Positions 20,169 to 28,942 of a DNA stretch of 46,646 nt are shown piece after piece (positions within the stretch are counted from its first letter, which is position 1; every line of letters starts with the position of its first letter). Position numbers and translations under genes: made by a program. Source of the stretch: Thermoanaerobaculia bacterium (GTDB lineage: Bacteria; Acidobacteriota; Thermoanaerobaculia; Thermoanaerobaculales; Sulfomarinibacteraceae); the NCBI GenBank assembly GCA_027067575.1, contig JAMOVQ010000069.1:1-46646 (forward strand). Direction: 5' to 3'. The notes beneath the pieces were generated by a model that saw only the letters and a program-made list of their open reading frames with translations, made no database searches and was not told the DNA's origin.

Positions 20169-20580
20169 CCCGGCACACACGATGCGCAACCTCCACTGTC
20201 CGAGAACCGTATCAACGAACGAACCGTTCGACACGTAAGAGTGAGTGAACGGGACGTGAACGAGTCCGACACCAACCAACCTCCTCCTTCCTTCGGCTCC
20301 TTCGGGAGCCACCTTTTTGTCCGGGGTTCACCCGTCGGGATCACTCGGCCGAGGGCCCCGGGGAGGAGCGATACCGGTCCGTACGGCGCCACGGAGTACG
20401 GCGTGCGGATCATCAGGATCAGGCACCACCGCGACCGGTCGGCTGTGGCCGAAGGCCCGGGGAAACGATCCGCCCCCTCCAGGTAGCGCCCTCGTCCGTA
20501 CCGCCCATCTCCAAGGGCACACCGGACGGCCCGTGACCGGCCTCACGGAGGCCTGCGTCCCAGGGGCCCACAATGAAACC
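20169..20580. other. 412-base intergenic gap with a terminator and small inverted repeats
   Basis: No gene is supported. It contains the inverted repeat CGAACG-AAC-CGTTCG (20216-20230), the terminator at 20295-20318, and presumably the promoter for the beta-helix gene, for which no good -35/-10 pair was found. Confidence 0.5.
20295..20318 (+). terminator. Intrinsic terminator after the glycosyltransferase gene
   Basis: Stem GGCTCC / GGAGCC closed by a TTCG tetraloop (20295-20310), followed by ACC and TTTTT (20314-20318). Confidence 0.7.
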
Positions 20581-22155
20581 ATGAACCCTCGCACAGTGGC
20601 CCTCGTCGCGGCCCTCGCGGCTTCCATCCCCTCCGCCGCGGCTGTGTACGACGTGGGTCCGGGCCAGCCGTACACCGCCATCGGCGAGGTGCCGTGGGAG
20701 TCGCTGGGGCCGGGGGACGAGGTCCGGATTCACTGGCGGAGTGAGCCATACCGGGAGAAGTGGGTGATCTGCCGCCGGGGCACCGAGGCCGAACCGATCG
20801 TGGTCCGGGGCGTCCCGAGCTCCTCCGGGGAACGGCCCGTCGTCTCGGGAGACGGTGCCACCACACGGCGCGCCCTCGACTTCTGGAACGAGGAGCGCGG
20901 GCTGCTCAAGATCGGGGGGGCCAGCGTTCCAGCGGACACCCTCCCCGCATGGATCGTCGTCGAGGGGATCGAGTTCCGCTCGGCCCGGCCCGCCTACGCC
21001 TTCACCGGGGACGACGGCTCGTCACGGACCTACGCATCCAACGCCGCCGCGATCTACGTCGAGAAGGCTCAGCACCTCGTCATCCGGGACTGCGTCCTGA
21101 CGGACTCGGGGAACGGGCTGTTCATCGGCGCGTACTCCGGCCAGACGCAGGAGATCCTGATCCAGGCCAACCGGATCGAGGGCAACGGGATCGAGGGCAG
21201 CTACTACGAGCACAACACCTACACGTCGGCCCGGGGCATCATCTACGAGCTCAACCTGCTGGGGCCGCTCCGCGACGGCTGCGGCGGGAACAACCTCAAA
21301 GACCGGTCGGCCGGTCTCGTGGTGCGGTGCAACTGGATCGAGGGTGGCAACCGCCAGCTCGACCTCGTGGACGCCGAGGACTCCGACGCCGTGGCCGCCG
21401 ATCCCCGCTACCACGAGACGTTCGTCTGGGGCAACGTCCTCATCGAGCGGGCCGACGAGGGGAACTCCCAGATCGTCCACTACGGAGGCGACAGCGGCGA
21501 CACCTCGATCTACCGCAAGGGGACGCTGTACTTCTTCCACAACACGGTGATCTCCCGGAGGGCCGGCAACACCACCCTCCTTCGCCTGTCCACCAACGAC
21601 GAGCACGCAGACATCCGGAACACCGTCGTCCGGACCACGGTCTCGGGGCCCCGCCTGGCGCTGCTGGCATCCAATGGGACGGCCCTCCTGACACACTGCT
21701 GGCTTCCCACGGGCTGGGTGACGAGCCACGACGCATTCTCCGGAACGCTGACCGACGACGCCACCTCGATCTCCGGCAACGACCCGGGGTTCGCCGACGA
21801 AGGCGGCGGCGACTACCGTCCCGGCGCCGGTTCGCCGCTCGTGGACGCCGGAGGACCGCTCCCGCCCGCAGCCCTCCCCACCCAGGCCCCCGTCTTCGAG
21901 TACGTTCCCAACCTGGGCTGGCGCAACCGCCCGTTCGACGGCGTGCCGGACACCGGGGCCTTCGAGGCGGGCTCCCCTCCGTGCGGCGACACCGACGGCG
22001 ACGGCCACGTCACCCCTGCCGACCTCGCGGCATGGCTCCGGTGGCGGTTCCCGGGAGCCGTTCCCGCAGGTGAGCTCGACTGCGACGGCTCCGGCAGCGA
22101 CGACGCGCCCGACCTCGCGTGGATCCTCCCGGCAGCGTGGGGCCTCCCCCGCTGA
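20581..22155 (+). CDS. Secreted right-handed parallel beta-helix protein with dockerin-like C-terminus
   Basis: 524 residues from ATG 20581. A signal peptide ends at about residue 22 (SIPSAAA). Residues about 100-400 have the repeated strand pattern of parallel beta-helix carbohydrate-active proteins (AIYVEKAQHLVIRDCVL, NGLFIGAYSGQTQEILI, LYFFHNTVISR, ADIRNTVVR). A DPGFADEGGGDYRPGAGSP motif and VDAGGP...PDTGAFE, both typical of such proteins, close the helix. From residue about 465 comes a doublet of calcium-loop sequences, DTDGDGHVTPAD and a weaker DCDGSGSDDAPD, each with a helix, like a dockerin type I pair. The substrate (polysaccharide or other) is not deducible. It is followed by another secreted gene in the same direction. 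No strong ribosome binding site was seen. Confidence 0.75.
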   Translation: MNPRTVALVAALAASIPSAAAVYDVGPGQPYTAIGEVPWESLGPGDEVRIHWRSEPYREKWVICRRGTEAEPIVVRGVPSSSGERPVVSGDGATTRRALDFWNEERGLLKIGGASVPADTLPAWIVVEGIEFRSARPAYAFTGDDGSSRTYASNAAAIYVEKAQHLVIRDCVLTDSGNGLFIGAYSGQTQEILIQANRIEGNGIEGSYYEHNTYTSARGIIYELNLLGPLRDGCGGNNLKDRSAGLVVRCNWIEGGNRQLDLVDAEDSDAVAADPRYHETFVWGNVLIERADEGNSQIVHYGGDSGDTSIYRKGTLYFFHNTVISRRAGNTTLLRLSTNDEHADIRNTVVRTTVSGPRLALLASNGTALLTHCWLPTGWVTSHDAFSGTLTDDATSISGNDPGFADEGGGDYRPGAGSPLVDAGGPLPPAALPTQAPVFEYVPNLGWRNRPFDGVPDTGAFEAGSPPCGDTDGDGHVTPADLAAWLRWRFPGAVPAGELDCDGSGSDDAPDLAWILPAAWGLPR

Positions 22156-22318
22156 TCAGAGCCGCTCCACCGGACCGCCCGGACATGGTGTTTCAACGGA
22201 AACACCGGACCGTGCCCACGGTACGGACAACGTCTTTGACGAAACGTTGACAGGTCCGGGCGGACGACCGCTCCCGATCATTGGTATGATGGCCTCAACA
22301 ATTCCCAAGGAGGCTTCC

Positions 22319-24919
22319 GTGAATCTGAGCCACCTGCCATCACAAGCCAAGAGATCGTCAGGTATCGCCGGGTTGACCGTGTTGACCTGCGTGGTGCTGG
22401 CCTTCCCGCTGCTCCGTTCGGCCCGGGCCGACTTCCGGTGGGAGAACCGGCTCCCCATCGGCCCCCCCCTGACGAGCGTCATCGCCTTCGCGGAGGACGA
22501 CGTGTGGGTCGCGGGGCAGCTGGGCTCGGTCCTCCACTGGGACGGAACGGTGTGGGACACCCTGTGGGGAGCCCGGTCCCTCGGGGACGACGACATCACC
22601 GGGGTCTGGGGCAGCTCGAGCTCCGACATGTGGTTCTGCACCGCTTCCGGGAACGTGTTCCACTGGGACGGCAGCTCGTGGAGCGCCGACTCCATTGGAA
22701 CCGGACTCCGCGGAATCTGGGGCAGCTCGTCGAGCAGCGTGTGGGTGGTGGGCAACAGCGGGACGATCCAGCACTGGGACGGTTCGAGCTGGTCGAGCCA
22801 GAGCTCCGGAACCTCTGAAACGCTCTACGGAATCTGGGGCACATCGGCCGCGTCCGTCTGGGCCGTCGGCGGGAACGGGACCATCCTCGCATGGAACGGC
22901 CTCGCCTGGATCTCCCTGACATCCGGTACCACTGCGACACTCCGGGCGGTCTCGGGAAGCTCCGCCACCGATCTCTGGGCCGTCGGCGCGAGCGGCACGG
23001 CGCTCCACTCGACGGACGGCATCTCCTGGTCGAGCGAGCCCACCGGCGAGACGCCGGCCCTGTACGGCGTCGCCGCCCTGGCCTCGGACACGGTCTACGC
23101 CGTGGGGGCGTACGGGCGGATCTACCTGTGGGACGGTTCGGACTGGTCCCGGATGACCTCCCCCGTCGCCCAGTCGCTCTCCGGCATCGCGGCCGACGCG
23201 TCGGGTTCCGGACGGTGCTGGGCCGCGGGGTACTACGGCACCATCGTCACGCTTGAGGACGGTGCGTGGAGCGAACTCTCCTCCGGAGAGATGCCTTCGT
23301 TGCGGGACGTCTCCATGCTCGACGCCCACTCGGGGTTCGCCGTCGGCACCGGCGGCGCCATCTACTCCCGGAGCGAAGGCCGCTGGGAGGCGAAGGAGAG
23401 CGGGACGACCGAGTCGTTGTTCGGCGTCTGGTACCCGGCGGCGGACCTCGCGTTCGCCGTGGGAACGGGCGGCACGATCCTCCGGTGGGACGGTTCGGAG
23501 TGGACCGCCGACACGTCGGGAACCACCGAGACCCTCAATGCGATCCACGGCTGGGCGTCCGGTGAGGCCGTGGTGGTGGGTGTCGGTCCGACCCTTCTCC
23601 GGTACGACGGCTCGTCCTGGTCCTCTGGCACTGCGCCGACAAGCCTGATCGGCAACCCGACCGACGTCTGGGGCCCGGACCCGGACACACTGTTCGTCGT
23701 CTCGGACCAGGGCGAGGTGGCCACGTGGAATGGGAGCTCCTGGTCGGTCACGACCCCGACGGTCCAGATCCTGAACGCCGTCTGGGGCCGGACCGAGGAC
23801 GACGTCTTCGCCGCGGGGGATGGCGGGATCGTGCTCCACTGGGACGGCTCGTCGTGGGTGGACATCTCGGACCCGACGGTCACCACGGAGCGCCGTGGGC
23901 TGGGAGGCAACGCCGTGGCCCTGCTCGTGGTCGACGTCCACGGGAAGATGCAGCGTCTGACGATGATGGGAGGCTGGGAGCCACCGTTCGACCTCTGCGA
24001 TCCCGGAACGCTCCAGGCCGTGGGATCCGGAGGACCGTTCTTCTGGTTCGTCGGCCAGTACGGAGCGGTGATCCGGTACGGCCCGCCGGCCATCGACGCG
24101 GAGCCATCGGGCACGGTCGAAGGCGAGACCGGAACCATCGTCGTGCGCCTGAGCAGCCCACGCACCTCCACGACCACCGTCGACTACCAGACCGCCGACG
24201 GGACCGCCACCGAGGCCTCCGACTACACAGGGGACAACGGGACCGTCACGTTCGCTCCAGGAGAGACGGTGGCCACCGTGGCGGTGGCCACGCTGGACGA
24301 TTCGAGCGAGGAACCGGACGAGACCATGGTCGTCCTGCTCGGCAACTCCTCCGGCCCAGTGATCGGTGACGGCGTGGCCACGCTGACCATCGAGGACGAC
24401 GGCGACCTCCCATCCGAGCTCTCGGTCGCGAGCGTTCTGGCACCCGAGGCTGCCGGGGCCGTGGCGGTGACCGTAACCATCGCCCCCCCCAGCGGCTACG
24501 CTGTGGGGTTCCACATGGAGAGCGCCCAGGGTACCGCGGGCGACGGCCTCGATTTCCAGGGTCGGAGCATCGACATCGAGGTCCCCCCGGGAACCACGAC
24601 GGTCACGAGGAACTTTGGGATCATCGACGATCTGTGGGAGGAACCCGACGAGACGTTCACCGTGAGCCTCTCGTCCGCGTCCCACGCGACTATCGCCGCT
24701 GGAACGGGCACCGTGACGATCGAGGACGACGACACCTGCGGGTGGGGCGGCGATCTGGACAGGGACTGCGACGACGAGGCCGACGACCTGGCGATCCTGA
24801 TCCGAAGGGTGGGTGACGCCGGTCTGGCGACCGACGGCGATCCGGACTGCGACGACGACCTTGCCGTCACGACCGGGGACGTGACCTGCCTGGTCGAGGA
24901 GATCTTCATCGGTCCCTGA
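22319..24919 (+). CDS. Secreted beta-propeller/Calx-beta protein with degenerate dockerin-like tail
   Basis: 866 residues from GTG 22319, chosen because AAGGAGG sits five bases upstream and the product then opens with a basic N-terminus and a signal peptide ending RSARA. Residues about 45-580 are about a dozen or more repeats of about 40 residues built on VWAVGxxGTIxxWDGSSW and SGTxxxLxGIWG, a pattern of secreted propellers. Two Calx-beta domains follow (about 588-695 and 700-805), each with EEPDET and a closing TLTIEDD or TVTIEDD. The tail (812-866) has two cysteine-containing acidic loops, DLDRDCDDEADD and DCDDDLAVTTGD, that resemble a dockerin pair with one loop degraded. Surface binding or adhesion is a reasonable guess. 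A GC-rich hairpin lies 12 bases past the stop. Confidence 0.8.
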   Translation: MNLSHLPSQAKRSSGIAGLTVLTCVVLAFPLLRSARADFRWENRLPIGPPLTSVIAFAEDDVWVAGQLGSVLHWDGTVWDTLWGARSLGDDDITGVWGSSSSDMWFCTASGNVFHWDGSSWSADSIGTGLRGIWGSSSSSVWVVGNSGTIQHWDGSSWSSQSSGTSETLYGIWGTSAASVWAVGGNGTILAWNGLAWISLTSGTTATLRAVSGSSATDLWAVGASGTALHSTDGISWSSEPTGETPALYGVAALASDTVYAVGAYGRIYLWDGSDWSRMTSPVAQSLSGIAADASGSGRCWAAGYYGTIVTLEDGAWSELSSGEMPSLRDVSMLDAHSGFAVGTGGAIYSRSEGRWEAKESGTTESLFGVWYPAADLAFAVGTGGTILRWDGSEWTADTSGTTETLNAIHGWASGEAVVVGVGPTLLRYDGSSWSSGTAPTSLIGNPTDVWGPDPDTLFVVSDQGEVATWNGSSWSVTTPTVQILNAVWGRTEDDVFAAGDGGIVLHWDGSSWVDISDPTVTTERRGLGGNAVALLVVDVHGKMQRLTMMGGWEPPFDLCDPGTLQAVGSGGPFFWFVGQYGAVIRYGPPAIDAEPSGTVEGETGTIVVRLSSPRTSTTTVDYQTADGTATEASDYTGDNGTVTFAPGETVATVAVATLDDSSEEPDETMVVLLGNSSGPVIGDGVATLTIEDDGDLPSELSVASVLAPEAAGAVAVTVTIAPPSGYAVGFHMESAQGTAGDGLDFQGRSIDIEVPPGTTTVTRNFGIIDDLWEEPDETFTVSLSSASHATIAAGTGTVTIEDDDTCGWGGDLDRDCDDEADDLAILIRRVGDAGLATDGDPDCDDDLAVTTGDVTCLVEEIFIGP

Positions 24920-24930
24920 TGAACGACCAC

Positions 24931-24959
24931 GGCCGGCCGGAGATCCCATCCGGCCGGCC
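24931..24959 (+). terminator. GC-rich hairpin after the propeller gene
   Basis: Perfect stem GGCCGGCCGG / CCGGCCGGCC with loop AGATCCCAT. It is followed by CTTCCCCCTTT rather than a clean T-run, so termination may be partial. Confidence 0.55.
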
Positions 24960-25104
24960 GCTTCCCCCTTTGGGGCAGCCAGGACCTTCGGGCGATGCCA
25001 GTGCAGCCGGTGCGTTGGCGGCCGAACGGCTGAAGAACCGAAACGTCCCTCGCAGCCTGGCAGGCCATACACCGATCACATGCCCCGATCCATTCGCATT
25101 CGAG

Positions 25105-25118
25105 AAAAACAGTGTCCC
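25105..25118 (+). repeat. Solo RAYT-end-like site
   Basis: AAAAACAGTGTCCC, matching the core of the transposase right end and the site at 36484. It abuts the terminator of the minus-strand gene. Confidence 0.45.
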
Positions 25119-25127
25119 TTTTTCTAG

Positions 25128-25160
25128 AAAAACCCCGAGGCCACGGGCGGCCTCGGGGTT
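25128..25160 (-). terminator. Intrinsic terminator of the IPTL-CTERM-like gene
   Basis: Stem of twelve pairs (25131-25142 with 25149-25160), loop of six bases. Reading the minus strand, CCCCGAGGCC and its partner are followed by TTTTTCTAG. Strong and classic in form, 28 bases after the stop. Confidence 0.85.
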
Positions 25161-25187
25161 ACAGCCACGATCTCAGTCCGGAAGAGC

Positions 25188-26108
25188 TTAGCTATTCCGG
25201 CGCAGCACGAGCAGCGCTCCGGCTGCCAGGGCAAGCAGGAACACGGTGATCCCGGTCCGGCTCTGAGTCGGGATGCCGGGGACCGCGAAGGGTGTCGGGG
25301 TCGCAGCCGCCGCAGAACAGATGAGCGGGTTGCCGTTGGCATCCTGCGCCGCGGGCGGAGCGAACGCCACCGCAAGCCCGGGCGAGAGCGCCGCCACGTT
25401 GCACGAGTACTGGAGTGCATTCGTTGGCGGGGTGGTGTCCGTGTCCTGGATCCCGACCGTCGCGCTCTCCCCGTTGTCGTGAGCACCGCTCGCCGTCGAC
25501 TGGTACTGGAACAGGATCGTACCGTCCTCGAAGAGCACCGCTTCGAAGTCCATGCCGGTGGTGCCGCCACCGTACCGGAGCACGTCATGGTACTGGATGA
25601 CGGTGCACTGGCCCTGGCCCACCGGGCAGGCAGTGAACGTCTGGGAATAAATCGCCCCGTCCACGATGAGGTCGTCCCAGTGGAGGGCGATGAACCGCTG
25701 GATGCCGTAACTGTTGTTGCCCGGCAGGCAGATGTTGGTCAGGCCGTTGTAGTCGTCAACGAAGTAGATCGTCCCGTTCGAGGCAACATAGAACTCGTTG
25801 TAATCGTTCCCGTAGAAGGGGAACGCAAAGCCAAAGCTGACCGGTCCTCCGTAGCCGTCGTCGTTGTCGTCGAGGGTGATCGCAGTGCCCGTCCCGGTGA
25901 TGTCGACCCAGTTGTAGAGGTCTTCACACCCCTCACCAGCAGCGTTGTCCTGGTAGATGTACCCGAAATCGTCCGGCCCCCCGGAACTCCGGGGCATCGT
26001 CCCGGTTCCCGCGTACGGATCGGTTGCTGGCTTGTCCTCGGCCATCCCCTGCACGGCGAACGCGAGCACAAGGACCGCCATCATCGCGATGACTCTTTTC
26101 AAGACCAT
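25188..26108 (-). CDS. Secreted protein with IPTL-CTERM-like sorting tail
   Basis: 306 residues from ATG 26108 with GGGAGGAGAAGGC upstream. A signal peptide ends near QGMAED. The body has alternating aromatic beta strands, including VSFGFAFPFYGNDYNEFYVA and SNGTIYFVDD, then FIALHWDDLIVDG and FEAVLFEDGTILFQYQS, a nidogen-like arrangement seen in other exported bacterial proteins. The C-terminus has VPGIPTQSRTG, a hydrophobic span and LRRNS. This is the layout of IPTL-CTERM/PEP-CTERM-type tails (motif, membrane span, arginine cluster), though the usual IPTL reads IPTQ here. Such tails direct sorting by an exosortase-like enzyme, none of which is in this window. The gene has its own promoter and terminator and is monocistronic. 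Confidence 0.75.
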   Translation of the reverse strand: MVLKRVIAMMAVLVLAFAVQGMAEDKPATDPYAGTGTMPRSSGGPDDFGYIYQDNAAGEGCEDLYNWVDITGTGTAITLDDNDDGYGGPVSFGFAFPFYGNDYNEFYVASNGTIYFVDDYNGLTNICLPGNNSYGIQRFIALHWDDLIVDGAIYSQTFTACPVGQGQCTVIQYHDVLRYGGGTTGMDFEAVLFEDGTILFQYQSTASGAHDNGESATVGIQDTDTTPPTNALQYSCNVAALSPGLAVAFAPPAAQDANGNPLICSAAAATPTPFAVPGIPTQSRTGITVFLLALAAGALLVLRRNS

Positions 26109-26152
26109 GCCTTCTCCTCCCTTACCGTTCGATGCTTCCCTCGTTGCCCCCC

Positions 26153-26181
26153 AATATAGTCGCTGCTCGGATCACTGGCAA
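26153..26181 (-). promoter_or_regulatory. Promoter of the IPTL-CTERM-like gene
   Basis: On the minus strand, TTGCCA (26176-26181), 17-base spacer, TATATT (26153-26158). It lies 45 bases upstream of the start codon. Confidence 0.65.
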
Positions 26182-26561
26182 GGCGTTGCAGACAAGAATT
26201 TCCGGAACGCTCCCGATCGCCCTCCCGCACGCCGCGGCACGGGCGGCTCCAAAGGGTGTTCCGCCAGGAACTCCAGCATCTCGACCTCGTGGTCGATCCC
26301 CGAGCCGACGGCGACCCCGAGCCCGGCGGCTGGCCGATCGCAGACTGCCTCCGCACAGCTCTTCACCGGCCCGTCCAGCCCCGTTTGGGGGTTGCATGAG
26401 ACCGCGTCCTGCCCGGTGGCGATCCCCGGTGCCAGGGTCAGCGCCAGGACCGCGATCGGCAGCCATCACCCCGGGAACCAGTCCGGGACCCGGAAGCTCC
26501 CCGCGGGGCCGGACCTCGTCGCCGCTCCCGCGGACGTCCACACGTTTGAGGAGCCGCTCAT
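26172..26561 (-). pseudogene. Possible interrupted small exported-protein gene (in-frame TGA)
   Basis: The frame from ATG 26561 meets TGA at 26466-26468 and then stays open to 26172. After the stop it reads W followed by LPIAVLALTLAPGIATGQDA, like a signal-peptide core, and then a cysteine-bearing region (SCNP, KSCAEAVCDRP). The pieces together would make about 128 residues. Neither half has a clear ribosome site, and no family was recognised. It could be a decayed gene or chance; in this GC-rich genome long open frames are common. The -35 box of the next gene overlaps its 3' end. Confidence 0.3.
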
Positions 26562-26625
26562 GGGTCGAGTGTAGCAGCCGCCCCGGACACGACGGTCCGG
26601 ATCCGATCCATTACTCCCCGGACGG

Positions 26626-27216
26626 TCAACGGTCCGGTCTCCGGTCGAGGTCGGCCAGTGGCCGCTCCAGGCAGATGGTGGCGACCCGGTCCGGACGCTG
26701 CCGCAGGAACCTCCTCGCACCACGGTCCCCACGAAGCCCGAGGAGCTCCGGAAGAACCTCCCGGGAGAACCATGCCGGCGCCTGGAGCGGTGCGCCGGGC
26801 CAGGTGACGGCGGCCATGGGCAGCGCGGCGGCCTCCGCCGCACGGGGGAGGGCCTCGAGGACCGCGGGCTCCAGCGTGGGGAGGTCCGCGGGAACGACGA
26901 CGACCCCGGAGAGGCCGGAATGGCGGCCCAGGAGGTGCGCCACGCCGGACGCGATGCTCGACCCCATCCCCCGCCGCCACCGCTCGTTCTCCACGATCTC
27001 CACCCCCGGCCCTCCGGCGATCGGGCGGAGCCGTTCGCGGTGCGACCCGAGCACTGCGACCACGGGACGGAATCCCGCGGCGAGGACCACCCGGAGCGTC
27101 CTGGCGAGGAGCGGCTCGCCGCCCACAACCTCCAGCAGCTTGGCCCCCCCGAACCGCCGCGAGGCCCCGGCGGCGGGAACCACAGCGCAGCGCACCACCG
27201 AATCGCCCCGGCTCAC
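26626..27216 (-). CDS. MocA-like nucleotidyltransferase (molybdenum cofactor cytidylyltransferase family)
   Basis: 196 residues from GTG 27216. That start gives a GTGA overlap with the upstream gene and has GGGAGG five bases ahead; a GTG six bases earlier is an alternative. The NTP-binding N-terminus reads VVPAAGASRRFGGAKLL, followed by the family's GMGSSIASGV and by VVPADLPTL, where many members have ADQP. The C-terminal region LGLRGDRGARRFL is typical (GD.G.R). MocA and relatives add CMP (or GMP) to molybdopterin to make the dinucleotide cofactor; NTP and acceptor here are inferred. It is the last gene of the ECF-type cassette, so it may modify the imported compound. No xanthine dehydrogenase-type enzyme is in the window. 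Confidence 0.8.
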   Translation of the reverse strand: MSRGDSVVRCAVVPAAGASRRFGGAKLLEVVGGEPLLARTLRVVLAAGFRPVVAVLGSHRERLRPIAGGPGVEIVENERWRRGMGSSIASGVAHLLGRHSGLSGVVVVPADLPTLEPAVLEALPRAAEAAALPMAAVTWPGAPLQAPAWFSREVLPELLGLRGDRGARRFLRQRPDRVATICLERPLADLDRRPDR

Positions 27217-28361
27217 CGCCACCTCCCGCCGCCACGGCCCACGGCGGTCCTCAGCGCCTCGAGCACCACCGGCACCGCCCGCTCCGGATCGGCAAGGCTC
27301 CCGAGATCGACCACCACCGCATCGCCTCCCCCGATCCTGGCCAGGAGCGCCGGGACCAGCGATCGCCGGACGACCAGGAGCGCCGCCGCCGGACGGGCCG
27401 TGGCGAGCACTGAGCGGATCGCCGGCATGTGGCCGCCGTCCCTGAGCTCCAGCGGCCCGATCTCGTCGGCCACGACGACGCCCGTTGCGGGAACGGACCG
27501 GATCGCCCTCCGGGCGAGGGCAAACCCCCGGGGGTCGAACCGGTATGGCGTTCCGGCTTCCCCCGAACCGGTACCGGCGAACACCGCCAGTGGCGCCTCC
27601 TCACCCGACGCGACATCCCGGACCCTGAACCCGCTCCGGACTCCCCCGCGCTCCACGGCCGGCTGCACCACGCCCCCGACGGGCACACCCTCCGCCCGCA
27701 GCGCGGCGGCGACCCGGTCCGCAACGGCCGTCTTGCCCGACCCTCCGGGCCCGGTCAATACCACGAACGGGACGACCGCAGGCAGGGCGCGCTCGCCTCG
27801 GATCGCCCCCGCGTGGCCCCGCAGCGCCGCGGCGGCCGCCGCCTCGTCGGCGAGCCGCGCCGTGTGCGCCAGCAGCACCTCGCCGAGCCGGGGCAGTCGC
27901 CGCACGGCACGCCACCGTCCGCCGCTCCGCTCGACGAGCGCCCACCAGGCGTCCCGGCCAGCGGCAGCCAGCACCGGAAACGTGTTGGCCGCCAGCCCGA
28001 AGCCCATGACCACCGGCCCGGTCGAACCGCCACGTATCCGGGCCGATCCAAGCGACCGGATGGCCATGGCGATCCCGCAACCCGCCAGCACGAGCAACAC
28101 CACCAGCCGCACCGCCACCGTGGCTCCCGCGACGAACCCGGCCCGGATACCTCCGGACGCGCCCACCGCCAGACCGGCCGGCACCGCGGCCCCAAGGACG
28201 GCCAGGACGGCGAACGGCCGGAGCACCGCAGTCAACGCCTCCGGAGCCCGGATCCGCGCAACGAGCACGACGGCCGCAGCACCGATCGCCTCCGGCACCC
28301 CCCGCCCAAGGAGCGCCGTGGCAGCCCCGAGAGCCAGGACGGCAAGCGCCACGGCCTTCAC
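27213..28361 (-). CDS. Fusion of EcfT-like membrane domain and THEP1-family NTPase
   Basis: 382 residues from GTG 28361, chosen because it makes a GTGA overlap with the upstream gene. Residues about 1-195 are membrane spans (five or six), ending in helices with AAAAALRGHAG, which resembles the Ala-Arg-Gly coupling motif of ECF T components. From about residue 195 to the end is a P-loop domain of the THEP1/NTPase_1 family: Walker A GPGGSGKTAVADRV, VGGVVQPAVERGGVRSGF, and Walker B VVVADEIGPLEL with the hallmark DEIGxxEL. THEP1 proteins hydrolyse NTPs in vitro, with no firm physiological role. Joining it to a transporter T component is unusual. The previous gene is the small membrane protein, the next is mocA-like; the four genes read as one operon. 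Confidence 0.72.
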   Translation of the reverse strand: MKAVALAVLALGAATALLGRGVPEAIGAAAVVLVARIRAPEALTAVLRPFAVLAVLGAAVPAGLAVGASGGIRAGFVAGATVAVRLVVLLVLAGCGIAMAIRSLGSARIRGGSTGPVVMGFGLAANTFPVLAAAGRDAWWALVERSGGRWRAVRRLPRLGEVLLAHTARLADEAAAAAALRGHAGAIRGERALPAVVPFVVLTGPGGSGKTAVADRVAAALRAEGVPVGGVVQPAVERGGVRSGFRVRDVASGEEAPLAVFAGTGSGEAGTPYRFDPRGFALARRAIRSVPATGVVVADEIGPLELRDGGHMPAIRSVLATARPAAALLVVRRSLVPALLARIGGGDAVVVDLGSLADPERAVPVVLEALRTAVGRGGGRWR

Positions 28362-28942
28362 ACCGTCCTCCCGAGCCGCACGAGCACCCGCCCTGCGATC
28401 CGCCACGCGCCCCTTCCGGCCAGCCCGCCGGCCACCCCGGTCGCCAGCACCACCGCCCCGAACAGCGCCGCCGCTCCACCAGGCACCCCCATCGACCGCG
28501 CCAGGGAATCACCCCACACAGTCAGAGCCTCCGCCGTCTCCCGCCCCGCCACGATCCGCAGGGTCACGACGGCCTGGACCGGAGCGGCCACGAACGCCGC
28601 CGCGCCCCCGAGCAGCGCAGCGGCGGCACGGTTCCCGGCCAGACCGAAGGCAGCCTCAACGGCAAGGGCTTCGAGAAGAATCGCCACCACGGGCCCGGGA
28701 TGGACGGCACCCGTCGCCCCGGCCCGGAGGAGCGCCGCCACGGCGCCCGCGGCAAGCACCACACCGGGCGTCGGCTGGAGGCGGCGCACGGTCACGGCGC
28801 ACACGAGCCCGGCGGCGGCGAGCAGGAGCCCGGAGAGGGGGACACCCGCTGCCTTGAGCGCCACCCCGGCCGTGGCCTCCGCGGCTCCCCACAACGTGCC
28901 GAAGAGCACGGCGTGGGACCAGGCGGAAACAGGAAACTTCAC
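28358..28942 (-). CDS. Small integral membrane protein, likely substrate-binding (S) component of the ECF-type transporter
   Basis: 194 residues from GTG 28942, overlapping the ATPase stop by four bases (GTGA), with GGAGGGGCC ahead. About five to six hydrophobic segments, alanine/glycine-rich, starting with HAVLFGTLWGAAEATAG and including GAVHPGPVVAILLEALAVEA. No S-component family (ThiT, RibU, BioY and so on) was recognised, so the assignment is from size, topology and position between ATPase and T-like genes. The substrate is unknown; the mocA-like neighbour suggests a molybdopterin precursor, nucleotide-like compound or oxyanion, as inference only. Confidence 0.6.
   Translation of the reverse strand: MKFPVSAWSHAVLFGTLWGAAEATAGVALKAAGVPLSGLLLAAAGLVCAVTVRRLQPTPGVVLAAGAVAALLRAGATGAVHPGPVVAILLEALAVEAAFGLAGNRAAAALLGGAAAFVAAPVQAVVTLRIVAGRETAEALTVWGDSLARSMGVPGGAAALFGAVVLATGVAGGLAGRGAWRIAGRVLVRLGRTV

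Noticed and set aside
22247-22290. TTGACA and TATGAT as a promoter for the propeller gene
   Set aside because: The two boxes are 32 bases apart, far outside the normal spacing, and neither has a suitable partner.
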